Source of the DNA: Parvibaculum sp.
Lineage (GTDB): Bacteria; Pseudomonadota; Alphaproteobacteria; Parvibaculales; Parvibaculaceae
Length of the DNA: 64,000 bases
Assembly (NCBI GenBank): GCA_030645235.1
Contig: JAUSMV010000030.1
Location: 310,001 to 374,000 of the forward strand
Direction of reading: 5' to 3'
Shown: piece by piece, positions 55,247 to 64,000 of the stretch
Numbering within the stretch: position 1 is the stretch's first letter
How the letters are laid out: every line of letters begins with the position of its first letter
Program-made: the position numbers and the translations under genes
Notes under the pieces: generated by a model
Databases searched by the model: none
The model's input: only the letters and a program-made list of their open reading frames with translations
What the model was told of the DNA's origin: nothing

Positions 55247-57988
55247 ATGGCAAACAAGATGCTTATCGATTCGACCCACCCGGAAGAAACCCGGGTTGTG
55301 GTCGTGAATGGAAACCGTGTTGACGAGTTCGACTTCGAGTCGGAATCGCGCAAACAGCTTCGCGGCAATATCTATCTCGCAAAAATCACGCGCGTAGAGC
55401 CTTCGCTGCAAGCCGCCTTTGTTGAATATGGCGGCAACCGTCACGGTTTCCTCGCCTTCAGCGAAATCCATCCTGACTATTATCAGATCCCTGTCGCGGA
55501 CCGCGAAGCGATCCTGAAGCATCAGGCCGCGCAAGCGCGCCGCGCTCAGGAAGAAGAAAACGCCGACGGCGATGATATCGCGTTTTCCACGCAGCCTGCC
55601 TCTGCCGCCAATATGCATGCCACTGTCGAAGCGGAAGTGCTGGGCGAAGATCACGACGATGACCTTGCCGACGATGAAGGTCGCGGCGAAGTCAGCGAAG
55701 CGGGCGCAGGCGCCGACGACGATGATGATGATCACGCCCCCGAAGCGCCGGAAGAGGCAGGCGCGGAAGCGGAAGCCACCGCCGGGACCTCTTATGATAT
55801 GTCGGGGGACGAGACCTCCGGCGACGGCGTGGCGGAAGAGCACGGCGCTGACGATCACGCGGACCATGCCGGTCTTGACGTACCGCATGCCGATGAGGTG
55901 ATCGAAGCGGTCGGTGCGGAAGACCCGCATGAAGAAGCGCAGGAAGAAGCCGAGCCGCGCAAGCAGCGCCACAATTTCCGCAATTACAAGATTCAGGAAG
56001 TTGTGAAGCGCCGCCAGATCATGCTGGTGCAGGTTGTCAAAGAAGAACGCGGCAACAAGGGCGCGGCGCTGACCACGTTCCTGTCGCTCGCCGGACGCTA
56101 TTGCGTGCTGATGCCCAACACGGCGCGCGGCGGCGGCATTTCGCGCAAGATCACAGTGGCCGCTGATCGCAAGAAACTCAAAGGTATTGCGGAGTCGCTC
56201 GATGTGCCGGAAGGCATGGGCCTCATCATCCGCACGGCGGGCGCCAAGCGCACCAAAGCGGAAATCAAACGCGACTATGAATATCTGTTGCGTATGTGGG
56301 AAAGCGTGCGTGAACTGACGCTGCGCTCGACCGCCCCTGCCCTCGTCTATGAAGAAGGCAGCCTGATCAAACGCTCGATCCGCGACCTTTACGACAAAGA
56401 CATCGACGCTGTGTTCGTTGAAGGCGACGAAGGCTATCGCGAAGCCAAAGACTTCATGCGGATGCTGATGCCGAGCCACGCCAAAAACGTGCAGCCCTAT
56501 AAGGACAAGCAGCCGCTGTTTCAGAAATATCAGGTGGAGCAGCAGCTCGACTCGATGTTCAACCCGACTGTGACGCTGAAATCAGGCGGCTATATCGTCA
56601 TCAATCCGACGGAAGCACTCGTCTCGATCGACGTGAACTCCGGCCGCTCAACAAAAGAGCGCAATATTGAACAGACGGCACTGCGCACCAATCTTGAAGC
56701 AGCGGAAGAAGTTGCACGTCAGATGCGTCTGCGCGACTTGGCCGGCCTCATCGTTATCGACTTCATCGACATGGACGAGAACCGCAACAACCGTGCGGTG
56801 GAACGTAAACTCAAAGACAGTCTGCGCACGGATCGCGCGCGCATTCAGGTGGGACGTATCAGCCATTTCGGTCTGATGGAAATGTCGCGCCAGCGGATGC
56901 GTTCGGGCGTGCTTGAAGGCTCGACCGTGATCTGCCCGCATTGCACGGGCACGGGCATTGTGCGCTCGGTTGAATCCATGGCGCTGCATGTGTTGCGCGG
57001 CGTGGAAGCCGAAGCGATGAAGGGCCGCGCTGCGGCGCTGACCGCCAAAGTGCCGGTGGAATGTGCGGTTTACATTCTCAACCAGAAGCGCTCGAACCTG
57101 CTCGACATCGAAGACCGCTACGGATTGTCGGTCTATATCGAAGCTGACCACACGCTCAAAGGGTCCGAGCATCGCGTGGAACAGGCCGAAGCCCGCGCCA
57201 AGACGCGCACGCGTCCGGCGGCCGGTGCCATCAATATTGAAAACACCTATGCCGACGAAGAAGACCCCATCATCGAAGATGTGATCGACGAAGATGAGGA
57301 CGAGGCAGAAGACGAAGTTGAAGTTGTGGCGGAAGTGCGCGAGCCGCGTGAGCCGCGCGGTGAAGGCCGTGGCGGACGTGATCGCGAAGCGCGCGGCGGC
57401 GATGAGGAAAACCCGCGCAAGCGTCGTCGCCGTCGTCGTAAGAAAAAAGGCGAGGACGGCGCTGAAGGCGGCACCGCTCAGACTGGTGAGGCGGACGAAG
57501 ATGATGATGCGGAAGATGCTGTGGCCGGTGAAGCCGGTGACAGCGATGCCGCAGAAGCGACTGCAGGCGAAGGCACGGAAATCGGTGCTGACGGCGAAGA
57601 GCGTCCGCGCAAGCGTCGCCGTCGCGGTCGTCGCGGTGGTCGCCGCAATCGTCGTGATGCCGATGGCAAGCTGATCGCTGATGATGCGGAAGGCGTTGCC
57701 GGTTCGGATGATGGCGAAGACGGCGATGAGGAGGCTGGTGACGAAGCCGAAGCGCCGGTGTTGCTCGCCTATTCGCGCGATGATGTGAAAGCGGTTGAGG
57801 CGCCGGTGGCGGCAGCACCTGTTGTCGTGACGCCGGAGCCGGTTGCGGTGGCCGATGTTGCGCCGGAGCCTGTGGCGGAATTTTTGGCGGCACCTGTTGC
57901 TGTGGTCGAAGAGACTGACGGCGATGTGGCTGTTGATGACAAGCCGAAGGTGACGCGTCGCGGTTGGTGGCAGCGCAAGACGGAGTAG
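55247..57988 (+). CDS. rne: ribonuclease E
   Basis: 913 residues, ATG after GGAG. The S1 domain starts at about residue 35 (RGNIYLAKITRVEPSLQAAFVEYGGNRHGFLAFSEI) and is interrupted by a very acidic insert at about 100-240. The RNase E/G core follows, with catalytic Asp residues in SIDVNSGRSTKERNIEQTALRTNLEAA and VIDFIDMDENRNNR. The zinc link CPHC is at 563-566. The C-terminal third alternates acidic and Arg-rich blocks (KRRRRRRKKK, KRRRRGRRGGRRNRR) for RNA and degradosome contacts. It initiates mRNA decay and rRNA/tRNA processing. Confidence 0.96.
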   Translation: MANKMLIDSTHPEETRVVVVNGNRVDEFDFESESRKQLRGNIYLAKITRVEPSLQAAFVEYGGNRHGFLAFSEIHPDYYQIPVADREAILKHQAAQARRAQEEENADGDDIAFSTQPASAANMHATVEAEVLGEDHDDDLADDEGRGEVSEAGAGADDDDDDHAPEAPEEAGAEAEATAGTSYDMSGDETSGDGVAEEHGADDHADHAGLDVPHADEVIEAVGAEDPHEEAQEEAEPRKQRHNFRNYKIQEVVKRRQIMLVQVVKEERGNKGAALTTFLSLAGRYCVLMPNTARGGGISRKITVAADRKKLKGIAESLDVPEGMGLIIRTAGAKRTKAEIKRDYEYLLRMWESVRELTLRSTAPALVYEEGSLIKRSIRDLYDKDIDAVFVEGDEGYREAKDFMRMLMPSHAKNVQPYKDKQPLFQKYQVEQQLDSMFNPTVTLKSGGYIVINPTEALVSIDVNSGRSTKERNIEQTALRTNLEAAEEVARQMRLRDLAGLIVIDFIDMDENRNNRAVERKLKDSLRTDRARIQVGRISHFGLMEMSRQRMRSGVLEGSTVICPHCTGTGIVRSVESMALHVLRGVEAEAMKGRAAALTAKVPVECAVYILNQKRSNLLDIEDRYGLSVYIEADHTLKGSEHRVEQAEARAKTRTRPAAGAINIENTYADEEDPIIEDVIDEDEDEAEDEVEVVAEVREPREPRGEGRGGRDREARGGDEENPRKRRRRRRKKKGEDGAEGGTAQTGEADEDDDAEDAVAGEAGDSDAAEATAGEGTEIGADGEERPRKRRRRGRRGGRRNRRDADGKLIADDAEGVAGSDDGEDGDEEAGDEAEAPVLLAYSRDDVKAVEAPVAAAPVVVTPEPVAVADVAPEPVAEFLAAPVAVVEETDGDVAVDDKPKVTRRGWWQRKTE

Positions 57989-58017
57989 GTTTTGCTCTGA
58001 CAGCGGATGAAATGAAG

Positions 58018-58055
58018 AAGCCTGACATCGTGATGATGTCAGGCTTTTTTGTTTT
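58018..58055 (+). terminator. intrinsic terminator of rne
   Basis: AAGCCTGACATC (58018-58029) pairs with GATGTCAGGCTT (58035-58046), followed by TTTTGTTTTT. It lies 30 bases after the rne stop. Confidence 0.95.
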
Positions 58056-58082
58056 TCGGGATGGGTCAGGAAGTAAGAAAGA

Positions 58083-58112
58083 CCCTCACCTTCCGCTCCC
58101 AGAGGGAGAGGA
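58083..58112. repeat. second copy of REP-like palindrome
   Basis: CCCTCACC...CTCCCAGAGGGAGAGGAC repeats the outer sequences of the element at 38568-38641 with the middle part missing. It lies between the convergent rne and PilZ-methyltransferase genes. Confidence 0.55.
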
Positions 58113-58123
58113 CCGGAAAAATC

Positions 58124-59575
58124 TCAGACGGGCTTATCGCCGATGATCATGTAAACGCATTTGGTTTCGTCTTCGATCACTTCGACATTCTCGATGTCGA
58201 GGCCTTCATACATGGCGCGCATGTCGGCTTCAGTGCGGTAAACGAGGGACCAGTCGGTGACCATTTCGAGCGGCCACTGGCAGGTCTCGCGACCTGTCTT
58301 CACATTCGCAATGATGAGTTTGCCGCCCGGTGCAACCTGGGCGTAGAGATCATGCGCGAGCGCTTTGGCGCGGCGATGCGACAGGTAGTCGAAAAGGCCG
58401 AGGCTGTAGATGACGTCCTGCGGCGGCAGGGTTTTGAAAAGCGCGCCGGCTTTCAGAAGTTGCGCGAAGGAGGCCTGAAAACATTTGAGCTTGGCGCGGC
58501 CCGCATGGCGCACGACTTCGCGGTAGGCGTTTTCATAAGCGTGGCTCAATGCGCCCTGATCCTGATCAATCAGGGTGACGTTGACCGGACGCGGCAGGTG
58601 ATCGATCTTGAGATAGTCATAAATTTCGTAAGCCGAACCGCAGCCAAGGTTGGCGATGTTGAGGGGCACATCGCCCGGATTTTCGGCAATGCGCGCGCGC
58701 AAAATCTTTTGCGTCATGCGCAGGCGTGTGCCGACACAGGCACCCGTCTCGATGCCGATGCGATGGAGAAGCTTTTCGTAATTCGTGTTGCCGACGCGCT
58801 GCCACTCGTAAACATAGTTCATGATCTGATAGTCACCGGGATAGCCCAGCGGCTTTTCATAGCAACGCTTCATCACCGCGCCCGGCATGAAATCCGGCGT
58901 CAGCACGCGCTCGGCATAGAGCTTGTGCGCGGTAAGCATCTTCGCGTCTTTGAAAACAGGCTCCAGAATGTCGCTACCGCGATACCAGAGGTCTTTCCAT
59001 TGCGGCACGATGCGGTCTTCGCACGCAATCAGCGCCTCAAGCAATTTGGCTTCGCGCTCCTCGCCGGTCGCTTTGAGGTTTGCCTCAAAGCTCTCCAGCA
59101 CCTGCTTATAAGAGCGGAAGGTGTTGATGATCTCGGCGCAAAGCTGGACGAATTCCGGCAGGATGCCTTCTGACGTCGCAAAGGCAGGATTGGCCAGCGC
59201 ATGGGTCAGCAGGAGATTGTCGTGATCGGTGATGATCGAGGGAATATCGAGATAGCCGGTGGTGAATTCAACGGCGACGGTCGTGCGGCTGCCATGCGGC
59301 TCGCAACGGCGGACGAGGCCCGCACCTGAATAAAGATGATCTCCGCCAACGCTCAACTCAAACGGCACTTCTTTGCCGATAAGGGCTTCCCAGCCCTCTG
59401 AGGTTGTGGGCAGGAAAGCGGCGCCGGTCATGGAGAGGTTTTTCAGTATGGCGCGCTCACCACCGAGCGTCGCGCCCGGCAGGATTTCCCGGAACAGGGC
59501 GTCGGGCTTAAACCGCTCAGCGCGATAAAACATGCGCCGACCTTCGGCACCTGTCAGCTCTTCATACGTCCTCAT
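58124..59575 (-). CDS. PilZ domain - SAM methyltransferase fusion protein
   Basis: 483 residues. The N-terminal 120 residues look like a PilZ domain: Arg residues near 13-20 and the motif NLSMTGAAFL at about 46, fitting the c-di-GMP-binding RxxxR and (D/N)xSxxG pattern. After a helical linker, a class I methyltransferase has motif I NIANLGCGSAYE at about 310, VTLIDQDQGALSHA, and DVIYSLGLFDYLS. Some bacterial proteins of this shape are annotated as makers of 3-hydroxy-palmitate methyl ester signals, but I cannot show that here. A perfect CtrA-like box lies about 80 bases upstream. Confidence 0.8.
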   Translation of the reverse strand: MRTYEELTGAEGRRMFYRAERFKPDALFREILPGATLGGERAILKNLSMTGAAFLPTTSEGWEALIGKEVPFELSVGGDHLYSGAGLVRRCEPHGSRTTVAVEFTTGYLDIPSIITDHDNLLLTHALANPAFATSEGILPEFVQLCAEIINTFRSYKQVLESFEANLKATGEEREAKLLEALIACEDRIVPQWKDLWYRGSDILEPVFKDAKMLTAHKLYAERVLTPDFMPGAVMKRCYEKPLGYPGDYQIMNYVYEWQRVGNTNYEKLLHRIGIETGACVGTRLRMTQKILRARIAENPGDVPLNIANLGCGSAYEIYDYLKIDHLPRPVNVTLIDQDQGALSHAYENAYREVVRHAGRAKLKCFQASFAQLLKAGALFKTLPPQDVIYSLGLFDYLSHRRAKALAHDLYAQVAPGGKLIIANVKTGRETCQWPLEMVTDWSLVYRTEADMRAMYEGLDIENVEVIEDETKCVYMIIGDKPV

Positions 59576-59654
59576 ATCTCGGCCTCTATTACACTTACAC
59601 TACTTACTCTGTACACGTGTCGAGGGAATCACAGACAAGTTCGGCTTGCAAATG

Positions 59655-59669
59655 TTAATCAACGATTAA
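59655..59669 (-). promoter_or_regulatory. perfect CtrA consensus box
   Basis: TTAA-N7-TTAA followed by C is a full match to the CtrA site. It is 80-95 bases before the start of the PilZ-methyltransferase gene, a normal promoter distance. Control by CtrA is inferred from the motif. Confidence 0.6.
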
Positions 59670-59714
59670 CCATGATTATTTTTTGACTGTGACCATATGC
59701 GCGGGCAGAACGGC

Positions 59715-62018
59715 CTAAGCAGCGGAATGTTCTCCAGCCTTCGGTGCGATGACTGACTTGCGGTCGATCATACGGAGCAAGGGTGGCAGCATTAACCAAT
59801 CAATGAAGAGGTTGGCGAGAATAACAACTGTCGTCATCGCGCCGAGCGAACGGTTAACCTCAAAGCCCGAAGCGATGAGCACGCCGAAGCCCACTGCGAG
59901 CGACACTGTAATGACAAGCATTGCTGTGCCGACAAGCTCAAAGACCTCGTTGATCGCCTGCTCTGAATTGAGCCCGCGCTTGCGCGCCGCCTGATACATC
60001 AGCAGGAAGTAGATTGTGTCATCGACCACAAGACCGATGGTCATGGCTGTGATGACGGAGGCGGCAAGACCGATCTGGCCGACAAGCAGGCCCCAAATGC
60101 CGAAGCCGACGATGGAAGGCAGCACGTTCATGACGATGGACATGAGGCCGTAGCCGGTGCTGCGCAAGGCGATGCCGACAATGAGGGCGATGACCAGCAT
60201 GGAAGCAATGGTGGTGCCGATCATGGAGCGGATGTTGATCCATGAGACATTGGAGAAAAGGACATTGATGCTGATGCCACGGGCTTTCATCTCGGGCGGC
60301 GCGTTGGCGACGAGCCAGCCTTCGGCGTGATGAGAGAAGGCGCGGATCTCGCTCGATTTCACATGGGCGAGAATGACGGTGACGCGGCTCGATGAGCGCG
60401 AAACGTTGATCTGATCGCTCAGGGATGAGCCATAGGGCAGCGACAATTCGTAGAGCAGGAAATACTGAGCGATGCGATCGGCGTCGGTCGGAATATGCCC
60501 CTCGCCTCTTCCGGCATTCATCGCTTTCTCAATGCGCGTCGTGATGTCGGGTATGCCAAGAACGCTGACGACATGAGGTTGCGCGCGCATCCAAACGAGG
60601 AACTCCGCAAGCTTGCGCTGATAGGCGGGATCGTAAGCGCCGTTGTCTTTGCCGGAGCTGACATCGAACTCAACGATGTTGAGGCCGGTCAGATGATTTT
60701 CGGCAAAGTCGCTGTCCTGACGATATTCAAAGCGCTGGTCGAAATAGCGGGCGAAATCATCATCGAGCACGATGCGCTGAATCCAGAAGCTCGATGCCAC
60801 AACGATGAGGCCGCAAAGAACGAAGAGACCGATATAGTTTTTGTTGACGAAATGACCCAGCCCGATCATGGCGCGCTCGGAGCGGCTTTGCGCGGGCTTC
60901 AGGTCCATGCGGACAAGAAGCGCGGGCAGCCATGTGAAAGTCAGCACATAGGCAATGGCGATGCCGATGGCGACCATGTTGCCCAGGTCGCGAAAGGGCG
61001 GCGCTTCGGCAAGGTTCATCGAAAGAAAGCCGATGGCTGAGGTGAAATTTGTCAGCGTCACGGGCCGGATATGGATGACAAGCGAGCGGTGGATCGCCTC
61101 CTGCTTGGTCATGCCCTGACCCAGAAAGGCCATTGTGGTCGTGACGATGCGCACGGCGGCGGCCATGTTGACCGTGATGATGATGATGGGGGCGGCGATG
61201 CTGGCGGGGTTCACCACATAGCCGAGCCAACCGGCGATGCCCATGGCAGAGGCGCTGGAGAGGATGAGCAATGTGACAATGGCGAGGCTCGGGCGGATGG
61301 CGCGGACGAACAGCACCATGATGAGGCCGGAGACCAAGAGGCTGATCGGAATCAACAGAAGCGCATCGCTGACGGCGGCTTCGGCGAAGGTGCCGAGCAG
61401 CATCACATTGCCGGTGAGCTTGACGTCGATGCCGGGATAATCCTTTTCAACTTCAATTGCCAAGGCGCGGCTCGCAGCAATGATCTCGCGGACCTGAGCG
61501 GAGCCTTCTTCGGGCAGGTTGAAATTGATAAGGACACCCGCAGCTTTGGCATCTTTTGAGATGAGGCGGTTGACGACCAGCGTATCGGCGAGCGCCGTGC
61601 GTTCAACTTCGGCGGCGCGTTCGGGTGAAACTTTCGACGGATCGGGCACAAGCTCCTCAACCGCAAAGCTGTCGGCGTCGGAGATGACATGCGGGAAGTT
61701 CGTCAGCGATTCAACGCGGGTTGAATGGGGCAGTTTCCATGCGCGTTTGGTGGTGTCGCCGATGACGGCCAGCACCGACGGGTCGGTGACTTTTTTACCG
61801 GGGGCAGACACGACCATAAGCACGCCGTTGTTCTGGCCGTATTTGTGCTCGAAATTCTCAAGTTCGACGAGTTGGGGGTCGCGCGGGTCGAAAAAGACAC
61901 GGCTATCGGAGGAAAGTGTGAGACGCGGCATCCCGGCCACAGCCGTCATGCACAGAGCCAGACACACGAACATAATGAACCGCGGCGCTTTTAGCGCCGG
62001 AACCCACACACCACCCAT
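59715..62018 (-). CDS. RND-superfamily (MMPL/SSD type) exporter
   Basis: About 767 residues. Twelve membrane helices in two halves: one after the start and five at about 205-365, and the same pattern repeated in the second half, with large periplasmic loops between. The membrane segments and FTWLPALLVRMD/MLPPLLRMIDRKS half-ends match MMPL/HpnN-like RND carriers of lipids. The ATG at 62018 has AGGGTGA ahead; a TTG at 62084 preceded too closely by GGAGGG would add 22 residues. It is probably an exporter of a hydrophobic molecule; no periplasmic adaptor gene is near. Confidence 0.85.
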   Translation of the reverse strand: MGGVWVPALKAPRFIMFVCLALCMTAVAGMPRLTLSSDSRVFFDPRDPQLVELENFEHKYGQNNGVLMVVSAPGKKVTDPSVLAVIGDTTKRAWKLPHSTRVESLTNFPHVISDADSFAVEELVPDPSKVSPERAAEVERTALADTLVVNRLISKDAKAAGVLINFNLPEEGSAQVREIIAASRALAIEVEKDYPGIDVKLTGNVMLLGTFAEAAVSDALLLIPISLLVSGLIMVLFVRAIRPSLAIVTLLILSSASAMGIAGWLGYVVNPASIAAPIIIITVNMAAAVRIVTTTMAFLGQGMTKQEAIHRSLVIHIRPVTLTNFTSAIGFLSMNLAEAPPFRDLGNMVAIGIAIAYVLTFTWLPALLVRMDLKPAQSRSERAMIGLGHFVNKNYIGLFVLCGLIVVASSFWIQRIVLDDDFARYFDQRFEYRQDSDFAENHLTGLNIVEFDVSSGKDNGAYDPAYQRKLAEFLVWMRAQPHVVSVLGIPDITTRIEKAMNAGRGEGHIPTDADRIAQYFLLYELSLPYGSSLSDQINVSRSSSRVTVILAHVKSSEIRAFSHHAEGWLVANAPPEMKARGISINVLFSNVSWINIRSMIGTTIASMLVIALIVGIALRSTGYGLMSIVMNVLPSIVGFGIWGLLVGQIGLAASVITAMTIGLVVDDTIYFLLMYQAARKRGLNSEQAINEVFELVGTAMLVITVSLAVGFGVLIASGFEVNRSLGAMTTVVILANLFIDWLMLPPLLRMIDRKSVIAPKAGEHSAA

Positions 62019-62223
62019 AGTCAGATCACCCTGCCCCGCCCCCAATATTGCGGGCAGTTTAGGCGGTTCGTGAACGAATGACAAAGCCCTCCGTTTTTTA
62101 GGGTCAACAGGTTCTTAAACAAATTTTGGCATAAGGAGATGTTGGGCATGTCCCGACTCCGCCTCGTCATGGGACAAAGCGGAAGGGCGGACCCCAGGCT
62201 TCCAGAAGCGAAGCAGGATAGAT

Positions 62224-63528
62224 ATGAGCGAAGGCGCGACCATAAACCTTGCGACAGTAGGCACCGCAGAACTCGAAGCGATGTCAACGCAGGTCTTTGC
62301 TTCGTGCCTTGACGGGATGTCCGGCGAAGCTATCGCGCGCTTCAAGCGCCTGCGCAAATTGTCAGCGGCCCATCGCTCGGCGCTGCAAAAATATCTTGAT
62401 GAGCATCCCGAAAAAATGCCCGGCGGCGAAGCGGCGGCTCCGGCGCCGAAAGCGGCCAAGGACAAGAAAGCTGCAAAGCCTGCGGCCAAAGCGGCCAAAG
62501 GCAGCAAAGCAGCACCTGCGGCGGCGAAACCGGCAAAGCCCAGCGGCCCCTCGCCGCTTGACGGGATCACGAAACAAATGCGGGCCTGGTGGGTCGGTGT
62601 GGCTGTCAAAGATCTCGAAGCTTACGACAAGGCAAAAGCCAAAGCCGCGAGTGCCAATGCGACAACCGACAAGGCCATCGAGGCGAAAAGCACGGGCAAG
62701 CCGGTTGAGACCGTTCCCGAAAAAGAAATGCTGCCGACGCTGAACCGCGCGGAACTTCTCCAGATGATCTGGGGCGACGGGTTTGCACTGCCGGGCGGTA
62801 AAGATTTTACAGCGAAGCTGATGACCGGCGTTGAACTCCCGAAGGGCGCGCCGCTACTCGATATCTCGGCCGGTCTCGGCGGCGGCACGAGCGCCATTGC
62901 CACACAACTCAACGTTGTTGTCGAAGGCTATGAGACAGACCCGGATCTGGCCGAAGCCGGACAGAGCTGGACGACCGCCAAGGGCGTGCCGACCCATGCC
63001 TCAGTGATCTGCGCGGATCCTACGGTTCAGACGTTCACAGAGAAAACCTATAGCGCGATTTTTGCGCGCGAGACGCTCTTTACCATGCCGGATCGCAAGA
63101 AGCTGCTGGCCAATATTGTGCCTGCGCTGAAGCCGCTCGGCACGATTGTGCTCACCGATTTCATGCTGACCGACCGCAAATCCGGCATACCGGAAATAAA
63201 GGCCTGGCGCGACGCCGAGCCTGTGCGTCCCATGCCTTATACGGTTGACGAATATTCCGAGCTTCTGGACCAGAACAAGTTTTCGGTGCGGGCCTGCGAC
63301 GATTTGAGCACTGAATATATCGCCTTTATCCAAAGTGGCTGGAAAAGGCTGCATGCATACCTTCAAACCGCCAAATTTTCGCCCGAAACAGCAACTATGT
63401 TGATGAATGAAGGCAATGTCTGGTTGGCACGATGCAAGGCGCTGGAAAGCGGCCAGCTTCGGTTAATCAGCATAAAGGGTGCATTGCGCCCCGTGCGTTC
63501 AATGTCGGATGCGATGTCAACCCAGTGA
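62224..63528 (+). CDS. SAM-dependent methyltransferase with histone-H1-like Lys/Ala linker
   Basis: 434 residues. A helical N-terminus (residues 1-60) is followed by a low-complexity Lys/Ala/Pro stretch at about 70-115 (repeats of the PAAKAAK kind), then a class I methyltransferase: motif I LLDISAGLGGGTSAIA at about 218, VEGYETDPDLAEAG, and motif IV-like AIFARETLFTM. The domain resembles small-molecule or sterol-type methyltransferases. The basic linker could bind nucleic acid or an acidic partner. It diverges from the RND exporter gene. Confidence 0.78.
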   Translation: MSEGATINLATVGTAELEAMSTQVFASCLDGMSGEAIARFKRLRKLSAAHRSALQKYLDEHPEKMPGGEAAAPAPKAAKDKKAAKPAAKAAKGSKAAPAAAKPAKPSGPSPLDGITKQMRAWWVGVAVKDLEAYDKAKAKAASANATTDKAIEAKSTGKPVETVPEKEMLPTLNRAELLQMIWGDGFALPGGKDFTAKLMTGVELPKGAPLLDISAGLGGGTSAIATQLNVVVEGYETDPDLAEAGQSWTTAKGVPTHASVICADPTVQTFTEKTYSAIFARETLFTMPDRKKLLANIVPALKPLGTIVLTDFMLTDRKSGIPEIKAWRDAEPVRPMPYTVDEYSELLDQNKFSVRACDDLSTEYIAFIQSGWKRLHAYLQTAKFSPETATMLMNEGNVWLARCKALESGQLRLISIKGALRPVRSMSDAMSTQ

Positions 63529-63546
63529 TCCGGGTCGTAAACCGGA

Positions 63547-63558
63547 CGTCTATAGACG
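63547..63558. promoter_or_regulatory. 12-base perfect palindrome
   Basis: CGTCTATAGACG lies 19 bases after the methyltransferase stop and 72 before the small hypothetical gene. It could be an operator; no regulator can be named. Confidence 0.3.
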
Positions 63559-63629
63559 AAAGAGACTCTATTCAGCGACCCGCGATTCAGATAGTACCTC
63601 CCCCGAGTGATGTGATCAGGACCGAGACC

Positions 63630-63803
63630 ATGAGCAACCAACCACAACAAGCGACACCGGCAGAGCCCCAATCGAGCCAACGCCGCATCGAACCGATTTT
63701 CGATGCGTCAGGCACGCTGCGCCATGTTTCAGGCGCACCGGGCAGCACCAGCGAGCCGACAAGCCGCAACAGCGACCGTCAGACGGGCTTTCAGCCGCGT
63801 TGA
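63630..63803 (+). CDS. small hypothetical protein
   Basis: 57 residues, polar and Gln/Ser/Pro-rich, without membrane segments or a signal (MSNQPQQATPAEPQSSQRR...). The ATG has a purine-rich GGACCGAG in front. The central IEPIFDASGTLRHVSG looks like a short ordered part. No family is recognised and it could be a spurious frame, but it fills a gap between two genes well. Confidence 0.45.
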   Translation: MSNQPQQATPAEPQSSQRRIEPIFDASGTLRHVSGAPGSTSEPTSRNSDRQTGFQPR

Positions 63804-63823
63804 TTTGATAAGCAGAGCCTGGA

Positions 63824-64000
63824 TCAGTCGATCGGAAGATTGTTGCTGACAGGTTCGACCACGGTTGCGGAGCGCAACATGTGATGGCGATGGCGCATGA
63901 TGCTGACCGGCAGGACAGCGAGATAGGCCAGCGCAATGGCGGTGAAGGCGTACCACGGATAGTTGAGTACCACCGCTGCAACAAACCCCACAAAGACCAA
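63824..64000 (-). CDS. C-terminal end of a probable CDP-alcohol phosphatidyltransferase (phosphatidylserine synthase)
   Basis: Only the last 58 residues are inside the window. Two hydrophobic stretches (VFVGFVAAVVLNYPWYAFTAIALAYLAVLPVSI) are followed by a basic RHRHH and a short polar tail, as at the end of bacterial phosphatidylserine synthases of the membrane PssA type. The frame is open to the right edge. The assignment is tentative because the catalytic motif lies outside. Confidence 0.45.
   Translation of the reverse strand: MVFVGFVAAVVLNYPWYAFTAIALAYLAVLPVSIMRHRHHMLRSATVVEPVSNNLPID

Noticed and set aside
55166-56479. 437-residue open frame on the minus strand
   Set aside because: It lies antisense to rne, and its composition mirrors the acidic insert and S1 region of RNase E; no domain or ribosome site.
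58049-59173. 374-residue open frame on the plus strand
   Set aside because: Antisense to the PilZ-methyltransferase gene and begins inside the rne terminator region.

Overview
The window reads as one continuous stretch of ordinary chromosome from an alphaproteobacterium, most likely Hyphomicrobiales or Parvibaculales. The grounds are an IscR-led suf operon with two cysteine desulfurases, the alphaproteobacterial neighbourhood rne - amiC - mrcA - prfB, a PleC/DivJ-like membrane histidine kinase, an RNase E whose S1 domain carries a long acidic insert, a LytM-factor/bactofilin pair, and CtrA-type TTAA-N7-TTAA boxes. I see no rRNA, tRNA, CRISPR array, phage or transposase. Genes are dense, often with 1-4 base stop/start overlaps. 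Layout: 1-3.5 kb is most of a periplasmic alpha-2-macroglobulin gene running off the left edge. From 3.7 to 8.7 kb is a five-gene minus-strand operon (APH-type kinase, zinc alcohol dehydrogenase, two SDRs, ACAD11-like acyl-CoA dehydrogenase) facing a TetR regulator; it looks like a hydroxyacyl-CoA catabolic unit. From 9.5 to 16.2 kb lie small-molecule enzymes: SnoaL-like protein, HSL esterase, kappa-GST/HCCA isomerase, SDR, GFA protein, lysophospholipase-like hydrolase, YaiI and DUF1295 proteins. From 16.2 to 19.2 kb is a polyamine-type ABC transporter without its ATPase gene. From 19.7 to 25.1 kb are an NTF2-like protein, an FMN flavoprotein, ilvD, a DinJ/YafQ toxin-antitoxin pair and an unusual Gln/Arg-rich glycine-zipper protein. 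From 25.3 to 27.7 kb are uppP and a histidine kinase. From 27.9 to 35.1 kb is the complete operon iscR-nifS-sufB-sufC-sufD-sufS-sufT-sufA, a self-regulated Fe-S assembly line. From 35.4 to 45.2 kb are a hydrolase, anmK, tyrS, a ferritin-fold diiron protein, a giant AsmA/YhdP-like protein, a Bcp peroxiredoxin and a DUF455 protein. From 45.4 to 54.5 kb is a cell-wall block: M23 peptidase, bactofilin, prfB with its programmed frameshift, lytic transglycosylase, PBP1A and AmiC. From 55.2 to 64 kb are RNase E with a 778-base upstream region, a PilZ-methyltransferase, an RND exporter, a methyltransferase with a histone-H1-like linker, a small hypothetical protein and the end of a probable phosphatidylserine synthase. 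The genes serve three main themes: lipid or hydroxy-acid breakdown, Fe-S cluster assembly (which would supply IlvD), and envelope construction and recycling (UppP, AnmK, M23/bactofilin, SLT, PBP1A, AmiC, YhdP-like). The most unusual non-coding signal is a 100-base element present twice without indels (27763-27862 plus strand, 48668-48767 minus strand). A shorter third relative lies at 37219-37253. All three can fold the same hairpin despite base changes in the stem, which suggests an undescribed small-RNA or repeat family.
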